A stretch of DNA of 64,000 bases from Triops longicaudatus (Eukaryota; Arthropoda; Branchiopoda; Notostraca; Triopsidae). Within the stretch, counting starts at the first letter, position 1. Each line of letters opens with the position of its first letter. This document shows, one piece after another, positions 10,701 to 24,119 of this stretch. The stretch covers positions 1 through 64,000 of the forward strand of contig JAGQDJ010000073.1 in assembly GCA_022885665.1 (NCBI GenBank), in the 5' to 3' direction. The position numbers were made by a program, and so were the translations under genes. The notes under the pieces are model-generated. The model did not search any database and was not told where the DNA came from. It was given only the letters and a program-made list of their open reading frames with translations.

Positions 10701-13700
10701 TCGAAAGTGTTAGATTTTAAGTGGGAAATCTCGTTCAAACTTAGATTTCATGTCGTTTTAATGCGATTTTTTGCCATTCTTTGGCGTTACAGGTGAAGTT
10801 GGAGCAAGCTCGTAAGCAGTTAACGGACAACAAACGCCACGTAGAGACATTAGAAAGTTCGAGGATGACTTCAGACGTCGAATTACATGAACTACGCGAC
10901 CAATTAGCGCAAGCATCCTTGGATCGCGATGGCCTCAATTTGAAAATCGCGGAATTGGCCCAAGAACTCGAAGCGAGTAAACGAGAAATCGCAACTTACG
11001 AAACGTCGCAGCAGAAAAACAACCTTGAAGTATGAATTTACCTTTAATTGTTGTTTAGGATGCTCATTTTGTTCCTTTTTCTGTACTTTTTTAGGTTACG
11101 GGCTTGCGGAGGGATAAAGAAGAACTGTACAAGAGTAAATGTGACTTGCAGAACCAAGTGACTGCTTTAGAAGAAGCGCATGCAAGCGTTGAAGCCGATT
11201 TCAAGCAATGCCAACAATCTGTCCAAATATGGTACGAGAGTTTCGAAGATTTTTTACACATTTCTCCTTCTGTTTTGCATATGAAACCTTATAATCGCAA
11301 ATTTGAGACATAATAATTATGAAGCCCTACGTTATAATTAGAAAGACGAATTAACTCTTGTAAAGTCTTACCTTTAAATAGAATTTAAGAGTATTTTAAC
11401 CTTTTTGAAAGTATTATTTTATTTGTTTTATTTTATTTATTTTTATTAATTTTTGTGTTTTCATTTTTTTTTTTAGTTTTTACTTCCACCTTGTACTAAA
11501 ATAATGTTTCTGACATCTTTGTAGCAACGAGAGGATATCCACGTTGGAAGAAACGATCAGCAGTTTAAGAGAAGAGCTGGGATTGGCGCATAGTGAGATG
11601 GAAGACCTACGGATCGTGCGTGATTCTCTGCAGCAGCAAAAATCCGAGTTGGAAAACACTTTAGGAACTGCCAAAAGATCCAAATCCGAATGGGAAGTGG
11701 AAGCTCAGCGTTTGGCCGCGGAATTGGTCCAAGTCCGGGACAAATTAGCGTCAGTGGAGTCAACTTTGGCCCTGACCGAGAAGGATAAAGCCAATTTGAA
11801 CGCACAATTGACTGAAGTAAGCTTTTGTTCAGCTGAACAAGGTCAATAGTGTGTTTTTTTATTGATTTGTTGACAATGAATCGAATTTCTTGGCGTTTAG
11901 ACGGAAACTGCGAGATCAGCGTTGGCGGGTATGAAATTGGAATTGAGATCGGAGCTCGAGACAGTGAAGGAAGAGTTGTCGAGAGCCGAGAAAGCCAAAA
12001 GTCACTTGGAAGATCGGCTGGAAAGCTTGCAATCGGTTTTGAACGTGACGCAGGAAGAGAAGGAGAAAGTGGGCAACAAGACGAACGAGCTCAGCGAGGC
12101 TAAACATCAATTAACGCGAAGATTACATGAATTGGAAGCCAAATACGAAGAAATGATCAACCAGTCCACGCAGTTGTCCAAAGAGAAGACGCTATTGACG
12201 GAAGAAATTAACAAATCCACCCGTTCTGAAGAATTAGCCAAGAAAGAACGGACAGAACTGCTGGTAAAACACGCCAAATGCCTTTTTATGTGTTACTTGT
12301 GTTTTATTAGTGAAATATCTATTTTCGTAGAGAATTTTCTATTTCTTAGTGTATTTTCTGTGTAAGTTTTTTTTAATTCTGTAACTATACTAAATATATT
12401 ATATATATTAATGCTATTTTTTGCATTTTTTGGTAGTTTTTTAATCGATTTTTCCCTGTTTTTGCCGTAACGTTCACTTAACTGCGTGAAATGCTTAATT
12501 TATACATATATTTTCAACAGGATAAAGTGGCCTATTTGGAACAAGAAAGCAGGAAACTCCGTGAAGAAGTGGCCAACTTGAATTCAGCCAAGCAAACCGT
12601 AGAACTCAGCTTATTCGCAGCGCAAACCGAGTTGCACACCATGCAGGAGAAAGAAACACAGTTAACTACTCAATTACATGAAATTCTGCAAGTAAATCTC
12701 GTAGCATAAACCATATCTTTCAGAATTTTGTGATTAATTTGGCTATTTTCTCGTTTCTAGTCGAAAGAAACGTTGTTCCGTAAAATTGCCGATTTGCAAA
12801 ATTCGTTCAAAACCAACTCGCTTAGTTGGCAGAGCGAAAAAGATAAACTTTTGTCCCAGATAACCACCCTGCAAGAGCAAATCCACTCGCTCAGTGGTGA
12901 CAAAGTGTCTTTGACGGCCAATTTTGAGAAAGAAAAGGTGATAACTTGTCAGAATCAAAGATCTTTACAACCAAAATGAAAAAAAAAATCTTCCGAAAAT
13001 TCAAAATAAAATGCGAAAATCAAGATCGTGGGAGGTCAAACTTCCTTTGTTCCAAAAATAAAGCTCTCTAACATTGACGAATTAAATTAATTCTTTCTGA
13101 CAGATTTTTAAGAACTAAATTTTTTTAAAATTATTATTCAATAGTGCGATTTCTATTAATAATTTACGATTTACTTGTGATTATTTATGACTTAAACTAA
13201 ACATTTTAATATGAAATGAAACTTAACTTAAATGAAACATCTTAATGAAACATTTTTATAATTTCCAAGGAGGAATTGCGTTCGCAGTTGGAAGCTCAGT
13301 TAAACCAACAACAACAGCGTTGGCAAAAGGATGTGCAGCACGCCAAAAGCATCGCTGACGACGAAATCAAGCACTTAAAAGACCAATTAGCTCTCCATGA
13401 CCGTTTACACGAAGAAGCTTTGCAAACCATCGAAAACGAGAACAAATTAGCTCTAAATACAGGTAATTTCTTGCTCTTTTTATCCGCATGTCTTTCTTTC
13501 GACTAAATGCAACGTTTAGCTGTAATCAAGCTTTTTTTTCGCTTTTATTTTTTATTTTATTTATTACCCTTTTTTATTTTATTTTTTTTTTTATTTTTTT
13601 ATGTGCCTGTGTGTTGTGTCGTCCCATTTAGTTCGTTTGCCATGTTTTATTTCAAAGTAGTTGCATGTTCTGCTGTTCGCATAAACTCTTCTGGCGTCTC

Positions 13701-14493
13701 CTTTTATTTTCCTTAAAAAATGCCACGCTTTTGTGTCAAAAAAAAACTTCGTCCAGCCCTGGCAGAGTACACCGCCCTCCAGGAACGCCTCCAAGCTTTG
13801 CAACTGGACCTGGAAGCCGCCCGGGGCGAAAACTTGCGCTTGCAAAGAGCCGATACTGCCCGTACCAACGCCGATCGCTTAACCATCACAGGATTACGTG
13901 GTGACGTCACACGCCTGCAGACAGAACTCCATAGTGCCACGTGAGTAGAGACCCTTTTAACCCTATTTAAACCCTTTCTTACCCTTTCAACCCTCCTTGA
14001 CACCCTTCCTTAACGAGCCACGCCCTCTATGGACCTGAATCCAATTCGTGTACTGCCAGGGCATTTTTTTCGACAATTTTCGCAAAAATTACGGAGGAAG
14101 TTTCAGTTGGCAGTAGAAATTAGATCTTTTTGCGTTTACGTTGGCGCCAGAGCTTTTTGGTTCGAATTACGGTAGTAATTAAGTCTTGTCTTCATTATTT
14201 TCATTTTTGAAAATAAAAAAATAAAAATAAGATATTTTAATAAATTTTAAAAAATAAAGAAAAATTGAGGGTATACCTGGGAAAATGGTTGTCACCGCAG
14301 GTACTGGCCGACCGGGGTTTGTGAGTTCTACGAGCCTGAAAATTCACACGGGCCGACTGAAAGCCGAACTGAAAAACGTGACGTGAGTTTTGAAACGGGG
14401 CACATTGAAACCTTCCTACGGTTTTTCGTCCTTAAACGTTGACTACTTATTCCTTTGCGCTTTTATTAACTTTTGGAGGATTTAGGGTTTTTA

Positions 14494-14529
<36 letters not shown>

Positions 14530-17500
14530 GATTATTACCTATTTTTATTTAATTTTATTGCGATTATTTTTGGTGCTCATTAAGGGTTTAGGATGTATTA
14601 GGATTATTTAGTTATTTAAGGTTAAGAGATTTACTTGTCGCTCATATTGTATGACGAATTTTATATCCTAATTTGTGCTTATTTGATATTTTTTTGCGAA
14701 TTTATTTAGGCATACTTCCTAAAAAGAAATAAAGATTTTTTGTATTCACGACTTTAGGCAGGTCTTGTATCATTTTTTTGCGATTTTGATTATTAAATCG
14801 AGTGTTTGAAGCTGGAATTTGAATGACTCAAGTTCTAAATTTTTTTCTTTTTTCTTAGGACGAAACATCGGGAAGAAAGGCAGTCGTTGTTGAAACAGGT
14901 AGCAGCGTTGGAAGAAAGACTGGAAGAAGCGAGAACAGAAATCGGCAACCTGCAGTCAGAACTCCAAGCTGCTTTGGTAAAACATCAAGGTTTGCAGCAA
15001 AGCTTGTCCACTTGGCAGCATAAATGCAAAGATATGGAGCAACAACGCGAAAACTTGCAGCAAAAGTTGAATAACGTTCAGCACTCGCTCAACGAATCCC
15101 AAAAACAAGCTGACAGTCACCAAGCCACGGCCCAAGATGTTCGCAATTCGCTTCTAAGGACTGAAAACGAGAAATCCGAACTGAGTCGCTTGCTGGAAGA
15201 AACCGAGGCTAAATTAGCAAGTAAATATTCGCCGGCTAAGAATTCGTTATAAGAAAACTTATTGGTTTCCTTTAATTCTGAGTATTTTGGCTAATATTCG
15301 TACGGTATTTTAGGTGACATAGAAGCGAGAAAAGTAATGGAGCAAGAATGTCTGGCATTGAAGAACATGTTGAAAGATACACAAAGCCAATTGGAAGTTG
15401 CGAATTACACCACAGCTCAGTTGGAGCGTCAACTGAATTCCCTAAAAGTGCAAGCTAAAGATTTGTACCTGGAGAAAGATAATTTGGCCAATTGTCTCCA
15501 TAACGAGAAAGCGAAGAACGAAGAAGCGGAAGAAGCCATTACGGGCTTAAAAGACGAAGTAATATACTTAATTTTCTTCTCAAATGTACGTTTCTTAGTA
15601 ACGAAAAGTACCAAAATCTGTAATTTTACTACACCAGAATATCGTTACAACAGCGTATATGGAAACGGCAACGCAAATTTAGCCAGAATAAAAAGTCTGA
15701 AAATATTTTTATAACAAATTTCTATTGCATTAATTTAATTTGCTTTTTTATTGCATTTATTTTCTTTTTGGTTTTTCCCCGTTTTTAGATTGATTTCCCT
15801 GAAATGTTTTGAATTATGTACTAAATTTGCAGTGATAAAATGTAAATGTTATTTTTAGAGAAATTTTTTAGTTTCTGATTTTGACGAATTTTACTTAGGT
15901 ATCGATTTTACGAGCCGAGTGTGATCATATGGAAAACGAATTACGTAATGCGCGGTCCAAGGCAGCGAATACGGAACAGCACTCGAATCAGCGTATTGAC
16001 GAGTTGCAAGGTATGGTGGATTCGTACCGCATGCAGCTCAAAACGTGGGAAGATCAGACTCGTAGCCTAGAACTGGCCCTGAAGGCATCGCATGAAGAAA
16101 CGGACCAAACGAAACTTCAGTTCAAACTCAGCGAGAGCAAAAACGCCATGTTGGAGCAGCAAATCCGCGATTTAGACTTCGATAAGACGGAACTGCGCTC
16201 GAGGTTGAACTCGGTGATGATTTCCTTGCGCAAAGTGGTGGGAGTCAGAGAGTGGGACGCGAATACGAGTGCTAATACGACGCTGAATCAAACGAGAAGG
16301 CGAGTAACAGCCAGCCCGGTACGCCGACTCGCGATGGCCAACAATTCAGCCGAAACTTTGGAAGTTACAAGACTTGATTTCGATGCCGATACGGTTCAAA
16401 CGACATTGCATGACTTGGTGAAAAAAATGTCCGTTATGGAACAAGAAAAGGTAAAATATTTCAGAAAATTTTAGAAAGAGAGTAAAAATAACGATAAAGC
16501 TAGCGGAAGAAATGCATTCACATGTCCGTAACCGCGTAAAGCGAATCTTCCCGTTATAAGTATTGGAATTTTGCTCTCCCGAACCGCGTATACGGAGGCC
16601 CAGTGTCCATTCTCGCTTGAAAGCACATAATTAAATAGGGTTTTTAATTCTTACTTTGTTTTCAGGAAGAAGCTGAGCTGCAGAGAAGAAATACTGAACA
16701 CCAGTCAAGCGAATTAAGGCGTGAGTTAGCAGAATGTCAAACGCAATTGAAAGATTTGCAGAAAATTGTGGAAAACAAGCAAAGAAGGCTGATGGAGATG
16801 GAAAAAGAACTCGCTAATGCCAAAACTTCTTTGTTGGATAAAGTAAACTGTTCAATTAACTCTTTTATTGAGAACAAAAACTCTTCATAGCATGGAAATA
16901 ATTTTGTATTGTTTTTCAGGAAGCGTCCGATAAAGAGAAGAGTCAATCGGCCAAGAAAGACATGCAGAAACTCCATTTTGCCGAAGCACAGCTCAAAGAA
17001 GCTTTGAATAGCAAAACAAGTCTTGAAGTACGACCGAATTCTGATCTTCTGTTGCTGTGTTTTTTACAATTTTCTTTCGAATTATTTTTGTATTGACATC
17101 TTTCGTTTCAGTTGGTTAAATTAAAAAAAAAAATACCTTTTATTTTTTAATTATTATTATTTTATTTTATGTTAATTTTTTAAATTATTTTTCGTTACAG
17201 AAATAATGAGATGTTAGAAAATTCCTATTTTACTATAGTCTTAGGTTAAATTATTGTCTTCATTGTTTTATTTTCTGTTACGTTTTTTATTTTATTTTTG
17301 TTTCGGTAATTCATATTTTCCAAATTTTTATTGTGTTTGTTTGCTCTAAAGATCTGAGTTTAATCGGTTTTTGTTTTGATTTCTTTTTTCAGGATGAAAT
17401 TGTAAGATTAAGGGCGTCTCAAGAGAAGAAGGAAGAAGAGATCAAGACTTTGCGTTTAACATTGGCGAATGTTGAGTCACAGAGCTTGAGAATGGAGTAC

Positions 17501-19307
17501 GCCGCAAGAAACGGTGACGGCGAGGTTCAGCGTATGCAACGAACTCTGCGCGAAAAGGATATGGAAATCCAAGTAAAGACCAGACAGTTTTTTAAAAATA
17601 GTCTAAGTTTTAGAAGTTTCCTTAATTAACATCACTTTGTCGAACTAGCTGTTGCAATCGCGTTTGGAAGACGTGACTGCTCGTCAGAAGACCTCCGAAA
17701 TGGATTACACGCGAGAACAAAGCGCCAATGAGAAACTGACGGTGCAGATCAATGAGTTGAAAGCCCGCGAAACAGAGCTCCGGATGCAGCTCACCGAACT
17801 GAATTCGGGCGCTTCGGACAGAGGAGCGGCACTTTCAAGCACAACTGACAAACTCAGACAGGTGAAAAAAAAAAAATTAATTAAAGCACTGAGAGAAAAA
17901 AAAAGTTTGGAAAGGGTCGAAAAAAGACGTCAGAAATTTACAAAAATCAGTACTTCTCTGGAGTTAACGCTACTTTTTTCTTCGCAGTTGCAAGAGAGAC
18001 TGTCAATGGCAGAACAAGAGAAGCGTAAAGCTGAGGAACGGGCGAATATTTTGCAAGACAATTTGCGTGAGAACCGGGAAGACAAAGAGCATTTGCAGAA
18101 CCGGATGCAGCAATTGTTAATGGAGCTGAGTCAACTGAAAACTTTAGGGATGAATAGTGAAGCTGTGAGTAATTTTACAATATTTATTTTTTTTCCACTA
18201 AAAAAAAAATAGTTAAAAAAATCCTGTTTTGATACCTTTCTTATCTATTGGTGTCAACATTTTTTAGATTTTTTTTCTTAGTTTATAAATTCTTCGTATT
18301 TTCCTTTAGGGAGGAAAGTTTTCGATGGATAAAGATAGTACCGATCGATTACGCAAAGCGCAGCAAGAAAAGCTGGAATTACAAGGCAGTTGTAATTTCT
18401 TGAAGGTAATAATGCAATACCATGAATTCCGCGTATTCACGAAGAATTACTTTCGTTCTAGAGAGAGAATATTCGACTACAGAACGAATTGTGGGACGCG
18501 CAACGGAAAATGTTCTCGCAAACTAAGCTCCTTTCTGCCACTCATGATAAAGTAACGTCATTGAACTTGTTTCCTTACGTTGTGTCAATAAAAACCTGTT
18601 TTGGTAGACGTTGATGGAACTGAGTTCTTCCACCTCGAAAGTGTTCGATGCAGGTGACACCAGTTCGCAAATGTTGCAGTTGATCCGTAAAGTGGAAGAA
18701 AATTTGCAAGAGAACCGTAAACAAAACATGTCTTCGTACAAATTCGTAAGCACTTTACGTATTCTATTTCTGTGACGTGATAAAATGCTTATTTTATTTC
18801 TTTTAGTATTTCTTAGTAATTTTTAATAGGTTTTTTAAATCTCTTTTTGAATTTCTTTTCGGAATTAATTTTTGTGTTGTGTTTATAAATTTTCAGTATT
18901 TTTCTCTTTTTGAATTTCTTTTCGGAATTAATTTTTGTGTTTTGTTTATAATTTTTCAATAGGAGTTGGATAGTTTGAAAGAAACGTGGTCCAAGCAGCA
19001 GAAGTTTTACGAAGATCAGGAAACGGACTACCGGGCCAAGATCAAGCGTTTAGAAAAAGAGTTATCAGAAGCGAGACAGACGTTAGCTGCAGAACGGAAG
19101 CGCATGAAAGAGTTGGCGTCAAGAATGCAGCGTGCTGGCAGTAGTACTTCAATGCTCAGAAGTGAATTGCACCATTCGTTACGTGCGGTGTCTACTGAAC
19201 CCAAGTTAGACGCGAGTGATTTGCAGCGCGAAACGGTGCGCTTAGAAGGCGCCTTGTCTCATTATTCATCCTCGCCGTCGCCCACTTTACCAATGAACTT
19301 CAGTTAA
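4739..19307 (+). CDS. CROCC: Rootletin, ciliary rootlet coiled-coil protein
   Basis: Structural protein of the ciliary rootlet and of centrosome linkers. About 30 exons join in frame to 2,225 codons; human rootletin is 2,017 aa. Exons: 4739-5449, 6213-6357, 6842-7047, 7244-7473, 7770-7935, 8018-8230, 9271-9456, 9810-9988, 10351-10498, 10793-11029, 11095-11231, 11525-11816, 11901-12263, 12521-12691, 12761-12937, 13270-13462, 13757-13940, 14326-14382 (uncertain), 14859-15220, 15314-15558, 15899-16450, 16666-16842, 16920-17027, 17393-17572, 17649-17861, 17988-18164, 18310-18405, 18462-18551, 18608-18745, 18963-19307. The first 237 residues are a disordered Ser/Pro-rich head. The family-specific segment follows in exon 6 (EKYTALWWQIVSFRKEY, then GIDRDLKGFSQEL), with long Gln/Glu/Leu heptad coiled coil after it. 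Exon 21 carries a basic break (RRRVTASPVRRL). It ends SPSPTLPMNFS. Confidence 0.93.
9014..9112. repeat. TTTA/TTAT-rich low-complexity tract
   Basis: Imperfect tandem TTTA/TTAT run of about 100 bp in the 1-kb rootletin intron between exons 6 and 7. The rest of that intron is AT-rich with no other signal. Confidence 0.85.
14491..14530. repeat. (ATT)n microsatellite
   Basis: About 40 bp of ATT triplets in the rootletin intron between 14383 and 14858. Confidence 0.9.
18841..18962 (+). repeat. Tandem duplication of an intron 3' end with its splice acceptor
   Basis: Two copies of about 63 bp sharing CTCTTTTTGAATTTCTTTTC and the AT-rich run after it. The second ends TTTTTCAATAG at the real acceptor of the last rootletin exon. 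The first carries TTTTCAG, a perfectly good-looking acceptor 67 bp upstream. Confidence 0.85.
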
Positions 19308-19382
19308 CTCTTAATTTAGTTTAACTTCTTTAAAAAAAAGGAAATCATTTCGAACAAAACTCGTCGCGAACAAATTTATTAG

Positions 19383-19388
19383 AATAAA
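19383..19388 (+). terminator. Likely rootletin polyadenylation signal
   Basis: AATAAA 76 bp after the rootletin stop, the first canonical hexamer downstream on the plus strand. Confidence 0.5.
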
Positions 19389-21400
19389 AAATCTAGAAAA
19401 ATGGAGTTTACAAAAATTGTTCTAAATTCAGTGAATTGATTTGAATTTGTGACGTGCGTTGGTTCGTTGTGTGTTGGAATTGGCGTTTGTTACAGATACT
19501 CGAAAGGAAAGACTTTTTGGCCAAACTTGCTAGTCGCCCAGCTCTCTTTGTTTACTAACCTTTTCTTAATGAACCTGTGAAAAATCCCTTGTGGTTTCGT
19601 ACCTTCAAAGCTCTCGTCCTCTCGTTCGCTCGCAGAGAAACGAGACGCTTGCTTGTAGTTGGAAAACTTGGCTTTAAAATTGATCTATTGGTTTCGTTTT
19701 AAGAGGACAATTTGTCAAATGACTCAATTACTCGTTTTCTAATACCCGAGACTTGTCTACAGCGATGCTTTTGGTACCGAAAGCTCCGTTGCTAGGACCA
19801 TTAACCTCCCCCTGAAAGCATTGTTATCTGTGGAAACTGTTGTCAAGCGGTTGAATGATTTGCCCTCGCACATTGTAACAATGGACAGCAGCCGGTTGTA
19901 AGAGAAGTCTTCTGGGTGCATTTGTGGACTACTAAAAATCTTCATAATACATATCTTGCAATTTATGTAAAAAACAAGGAATCTTGTGCTTTTGTTTTTA
20001 TGCTTTGAAGTATTTTATAACGTTTTTATTATTTATAATATGTTAGTATTTTACAATATTTTAGTATTTTACAGTATTTTACAATATTTTAAAACATTTT
20101 AATTAATCAACGGAAAGTAGCGAAATATTCCGTTATGGGATAAATTGCTCTGGAAATTCAACAACGTGTCTCACTAGGGGCAAAACTCCGCCTTTAAAGA
20201 GCCTGTGTGTTGTGTGTGCCGAAATCACGTAGAATACCGAAGGTGAGAAGGGTGGGAATGCCTTAAGGGTGTTTGCTACCTGTTCCTCAACAAACGAAGC
20301 ACAAATTTGCTTCGTGTTGACTTAAGTACGAGGCCTTGGCAAATTCCAGTAATGTTCAGTTCACTTCGGACAAAACTTAGGAATGATTTATTCAAATACT
20401 TTTCTAAACTATGTTGTCCTACTTTGAAGTTTTAAAGCAGTTTTATGTATTTATACTTTCTTTTTAAGACCAGTGGAGGCTTGCTAGTTCCCTAATGGAT
20501 ATATAGGAATAAATAAAGGGAAAAATTCACAGTGCATTTTGCGGAAGACGATCAAGTATTTCCCGAAAGTTTATTGACAGTAAAGTTTTGCTTAAAAACG
20601 CCTAGGGCACAACATCTAAACTTTTAGAAAAGACTAGCTAGTAAATGTTTGGGGACTCGACAAAGTTTTGCAGTTTTTAAGCGGAAGGCAATTCCGACTA
20701 GCATGTTCCTCAAATATCTATCAGTGCAAGTCAGTTACTATATTTAGTAGTTTCAGCTTAGTGTTGATGCTTAGTAGTTAGAAATTTGAATTAAATTATT
20801 TGTTTGTTTTAGTGAATTGGAAAGACCGAAATTAAATAGAACACACTGTAAGTAATTGATTTATGTATTAGAGATTTCGAAAATGTACCAAATTGGACAA
20901 AATTTAAAAAATTCGTTCAACGTTCTAATTGCCTAGACTTTGTTTCATTGCTAGCACAGGTTTGCTTTGTTACTTTGCTTGCTACTTTGTTATTGACTAG
21001 TAAAGATTTGAAATTAGTCACAGTTTGCGTATATGAATTGGAGTTCCTTAACGCTGTGGATTCTACCGATATTCCTTCCAACTTTGCAAAGTGTGAAAAT
21101 GTGTAAAATTTCGAAACGAATTTTCACACCGTATCGAATGCCACAAATAACAAAACTACCCGAAAATGTCTAAAATATGACACATTACGAATACCAAAGG
21201 TTTAAAATTTCCATCAACAGCTGTAAATATATACGAAAACTTCCCAAATCCCCTTCTCAAAAGAAAAGGCTACATTACAGACTCCCCCTTTGGACATGTA
21301 TATAGCGTATGTGCAGAATAATGCGTAATATCCAAAGCAAGGACAAAAACGCTCTTCACATATCATATTTGTTGCAGGATGGGGAGAAAAGGTAAGCTTT
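19389..21400. other. Intergenic, rootletin to HES gene
   Basis: About 2 kb of AT-rich DNA without an ORF or repeat I can support. It probably contains the rootletin 3' flank and distal upstream sequence of the bHLH gene. Confidence 0.5.
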
Positions 21401-21509
21401 AATGCAAGCATTTTCACCTTCATACAATCTTATGGCTACAGAAGCCGCTGCTGGCATGTCCCAGCCAAGTTTCCCTATTGTCTGTGCTGGAATGGAACCG
21501 AGTCCCTTT

Positions 21510-21527
21510 TTCCCACGACTGTGGGAA
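21510..21527. promoter_or_regulatory. Two abutting Su(H)/CSL-like sites
   Basis: TTCCCACG (21510-21517, minus orientation) and TGTGGGAA (21520-21527, plus orientation) both fit the Su(H) consensus YGTGRGAA and are separated by two bases. They lie about 0.95 kb upstream of the HES start codon. The orientation is opposite to that of classical paired Su(H) sites in E(spl) genes. Function is inferred. Confidence 0.4.
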
Positions 21528-22159
21528 CTCACTGGCTACGCTTTTCTCATCGCCCCACTCCTCGACGTTCGGGGTGATGAGCAATTAAGCACAAACTCCT
21601 CCCCCACCTCCCTTTGACACCCTTCTAAAAACATAGTATACTCTTTATACTTCATTACACGCTAGTTAAACCTTAGCGAACTGTTTCACAAAGTATCAAC
21701 CATTACCGTTTCAGTTTCCCCGGGACCGACTTTTACAACAATGTGTACTCCATTGTCTCCACCCATTGCTTAAAACTAGCAAATTTCTAAAATTTCTAGT
21801 CTTCGAAGCACACAAACATTGTAAGCATGCCCTAAATCTTCGTAAATACTGTATCTCGAATAAAAATTTATTTAAAAGTTCTATGGGTATTATTTAAAAA
21901 AAATAATTGTTAAAGAATGTTAAAATGCGATTTTATTTTCATTAACGATCGAAAGTTTTATTTCTTTAGTTTAGAGTGTCTATAAGCATTAAGTAGATTA
22001 AGGTAACAAGTGAAAAGCTTTCTTTATTAAAAAAAAATCACTGGCGTGCTGTCAAACCGCTGAATGACGACAATAATGGCCGAATAGGCTGCATTCCCTG
22101 CACGCGACTGACTCCTGGGAATAAAAAGTCTAAATTCCCATCCGTATGAGTCCAGCCAG

Positions 22160-22167
22160 CGTGGGAA
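22160..22167 (+). promoter_or_regulatory. Su(H)/CSL-like site
   Basis: CGTGGGAA is an exact match to YGTGRGAA, 305 bp upstream of the HES start codon. HES genes are standard Notch targets, so this is a plausible Notch-response site. Confidence 0.4.
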
Positions 22168-22471
22168 ACCGGAAAGAACCCACGTTAGATGCCTTCACAG
22201 CCACTCTCTTTCCCTCTCTCCTGCCGTCACATTCCCATAGTGGTAACGAGGGGAATGCCGAAGCCCTCCTCGGTAGCCTACGTCTAACCCACTACACGAG
22301 GGTCTTTCCTGCTTTCTCTTCGCCGAGTTCAGAATTCATTCAACGACCAGCGAGCGAGCATTCAACATCGGAGCTCGTCAAACCTCACGATTTTGCGAAA
22401 ATTCGCGTTCAGTCGCTGAAAAACATTCAACAGTGAACTAGTTTTTGTTCGGAATACTGTAGTGCAGAAAC

Positions 22472-24119
22472 ATGGAGGATTACTGTGGTAAAGACATATC
22501 CGATTCTGCGAATCGCTCCGAAAGTCGCAAGGTAAATTAGATAAAAAATCTAACTTACTTACAAGGAACTCTTAAGTAATGAATGACAATTAGAAGACCA
22601 TTTTCTACAGAAAGATACTTCATTGTCCATACTTTCTGTCACTTAAATCAAAACAGTGACAGCCATTAGTGTGCAGGCAAATTCGGTGTTCAAAATTACC
22701 CACCAAACTCTGACCCGTTTCCTGTGTAATGGCTTATGACTTTTTCGAGGTTAATGCAAAATAACCCCCACACAAGTAAAAAAATAAAGAAAAACAAAAC
22801 AGTAGCTTATTATATTCTGGACGGTTTTCGAAATAATTAAAAAATTTTACCTTTTTGCTCAAAAATTATCCGAAATAGACAAGAAAAATAAAAAATACGC
22901 TTTTTTCAAAATAACAAAATAAATAACGGCTTTAGCGAAGCAATCTGAAACTTTTTCCTTTTTTCTAGCAAATTTGAATAAACTAATTTACTTGACATGG
23001 AAAACACCACAGTTAAATTATTAATTTTATTATTATTGTCTTGTTTTAGAGTAACAAACCAATTATGGAGAAACGAAGACGAGCGAGGATCAATTACTGT
23101 CTCAACGAGCTCAAGTCGTTGATTCTGGATGCCATGAAGAAAGACGTGAGTAATTTTTAAAAATTAATATTGTATTTCAATTTAGTTTTTCTTAATACTG
23201 TATTTTTAACGATTTTTTATTATTGTAATTACAGCCTGCTCGCCATTCAAAATTAGAGAAAGCGGATATCTTGGAAATGACGGTCAAGCACCTGCAGAAC
23301 GTTCAGCGGCAGCAATTAGCGATGGCCGTCTCGTCCGACCCTACGGTGCTTTCGAAATTCAAGAACGGCTTCTCGGAATGTGCCAATGAAGTGAGTCGCT
23401 ACGTGAGCCGGATCGAAGGGGTGGACCAAGGAGTGTGCCAACGGATGATTACTCACTTGACACGCTGCATGTCCAACATACAAACCCCTCCCATTGGATT
23501 AAACCCGCTTGGTACTACCACCGGTAGCATCCCTGCCACCATCCTTCCCAATAACCCTTACCTCGGAAGATCCGACTTGCTCCACCCACCACCGGCGGCG
23601 CATGGTTTACCGGATGCCAATTTTCACACACGATTGCTCACTTCCCTGAAAGCCATGCAGCATTTAGGGGATTTATCTTTAGCCTTCTTTCCGCATCTCC
23701 GAGAAAGCCAGGTGACTTTGAACCCCCTCAACATGATTCCCACTAGTTTTAACAACAACAACAACAATAATGTTGGAAGCACCAAGTCGGACGAAAGAGG
23801 AGGTGCAGAAGGCGAGAAAGATAAAGAACAGAGTGCCTTTTTACCTGTCAAACGAGCCCGGAGTCCCAGCCCGCCTCCGCTTCGTGAGAAATTCCATCAG
23901 CCTTCCAACAATAACAAGCGACTCAAGTCATCCGTCCCTGACGAAAGCTGTGATACTGCTTTATCCTTGAACAATAACGTGATTGAGAAACACTCGCCCC
24001 GCCTTCGAGAACATGAAGACATTCCGTGTCAACCGAACCGAAATATGCACACGCCCCCGAGCTCGCCCTTACCGGATCAGAAAGAAGCCAGTAGTACTGA
24101 CATGTGGAGACCATGGTGA
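22472..24119 (+). CDS. Hairy/deadpan (HES) class bHLH-Orange transcriptional repressor
   Basis: DNA-binding repressor that binds N/E-box DNA as a dimer and recruits Groucho/TLE. Exons 22472-22531, 23050-23145 and 23235-24119 join in phase to 346 aa. The basic region SNKPIMEKRRRARIN has the family-diagnostic proline. The helix-loop-helix continues NYCLNELKSLILDAMKKD and, in exon 3, HSKLEKADILEMTVKHL. An Orange domain follows (KFKNGFSECANEVSRYVSRI, then MITHLTRCMSN). The remainder is Pro/Ser/Asn-rich with a short poly-Asn run and ends exactly in WRPW, the Groucho-binding tetrapeptide. The exon-exon junctions in the bHLH are at the usual hairy-type positions. It lies tail-to-tail with the Groucho-like gene. 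Whether it is hairy, deadpan or another paralogue cannot be told by eye. Confidence 0.95.

Noticed and set aside
22146..22436. 96-aa ORF just upstream of the HES gene
   Set aside because: Low-complexity leader with no recognised domain; most likely 5' UTR or promoter.
23624..23851. ORFs antisense or in other frames to HES exon 3 (also 23770-23970, 23923-24159)
   Set aside because: Shadow frames of the strong HES coding exon; no independent motif.
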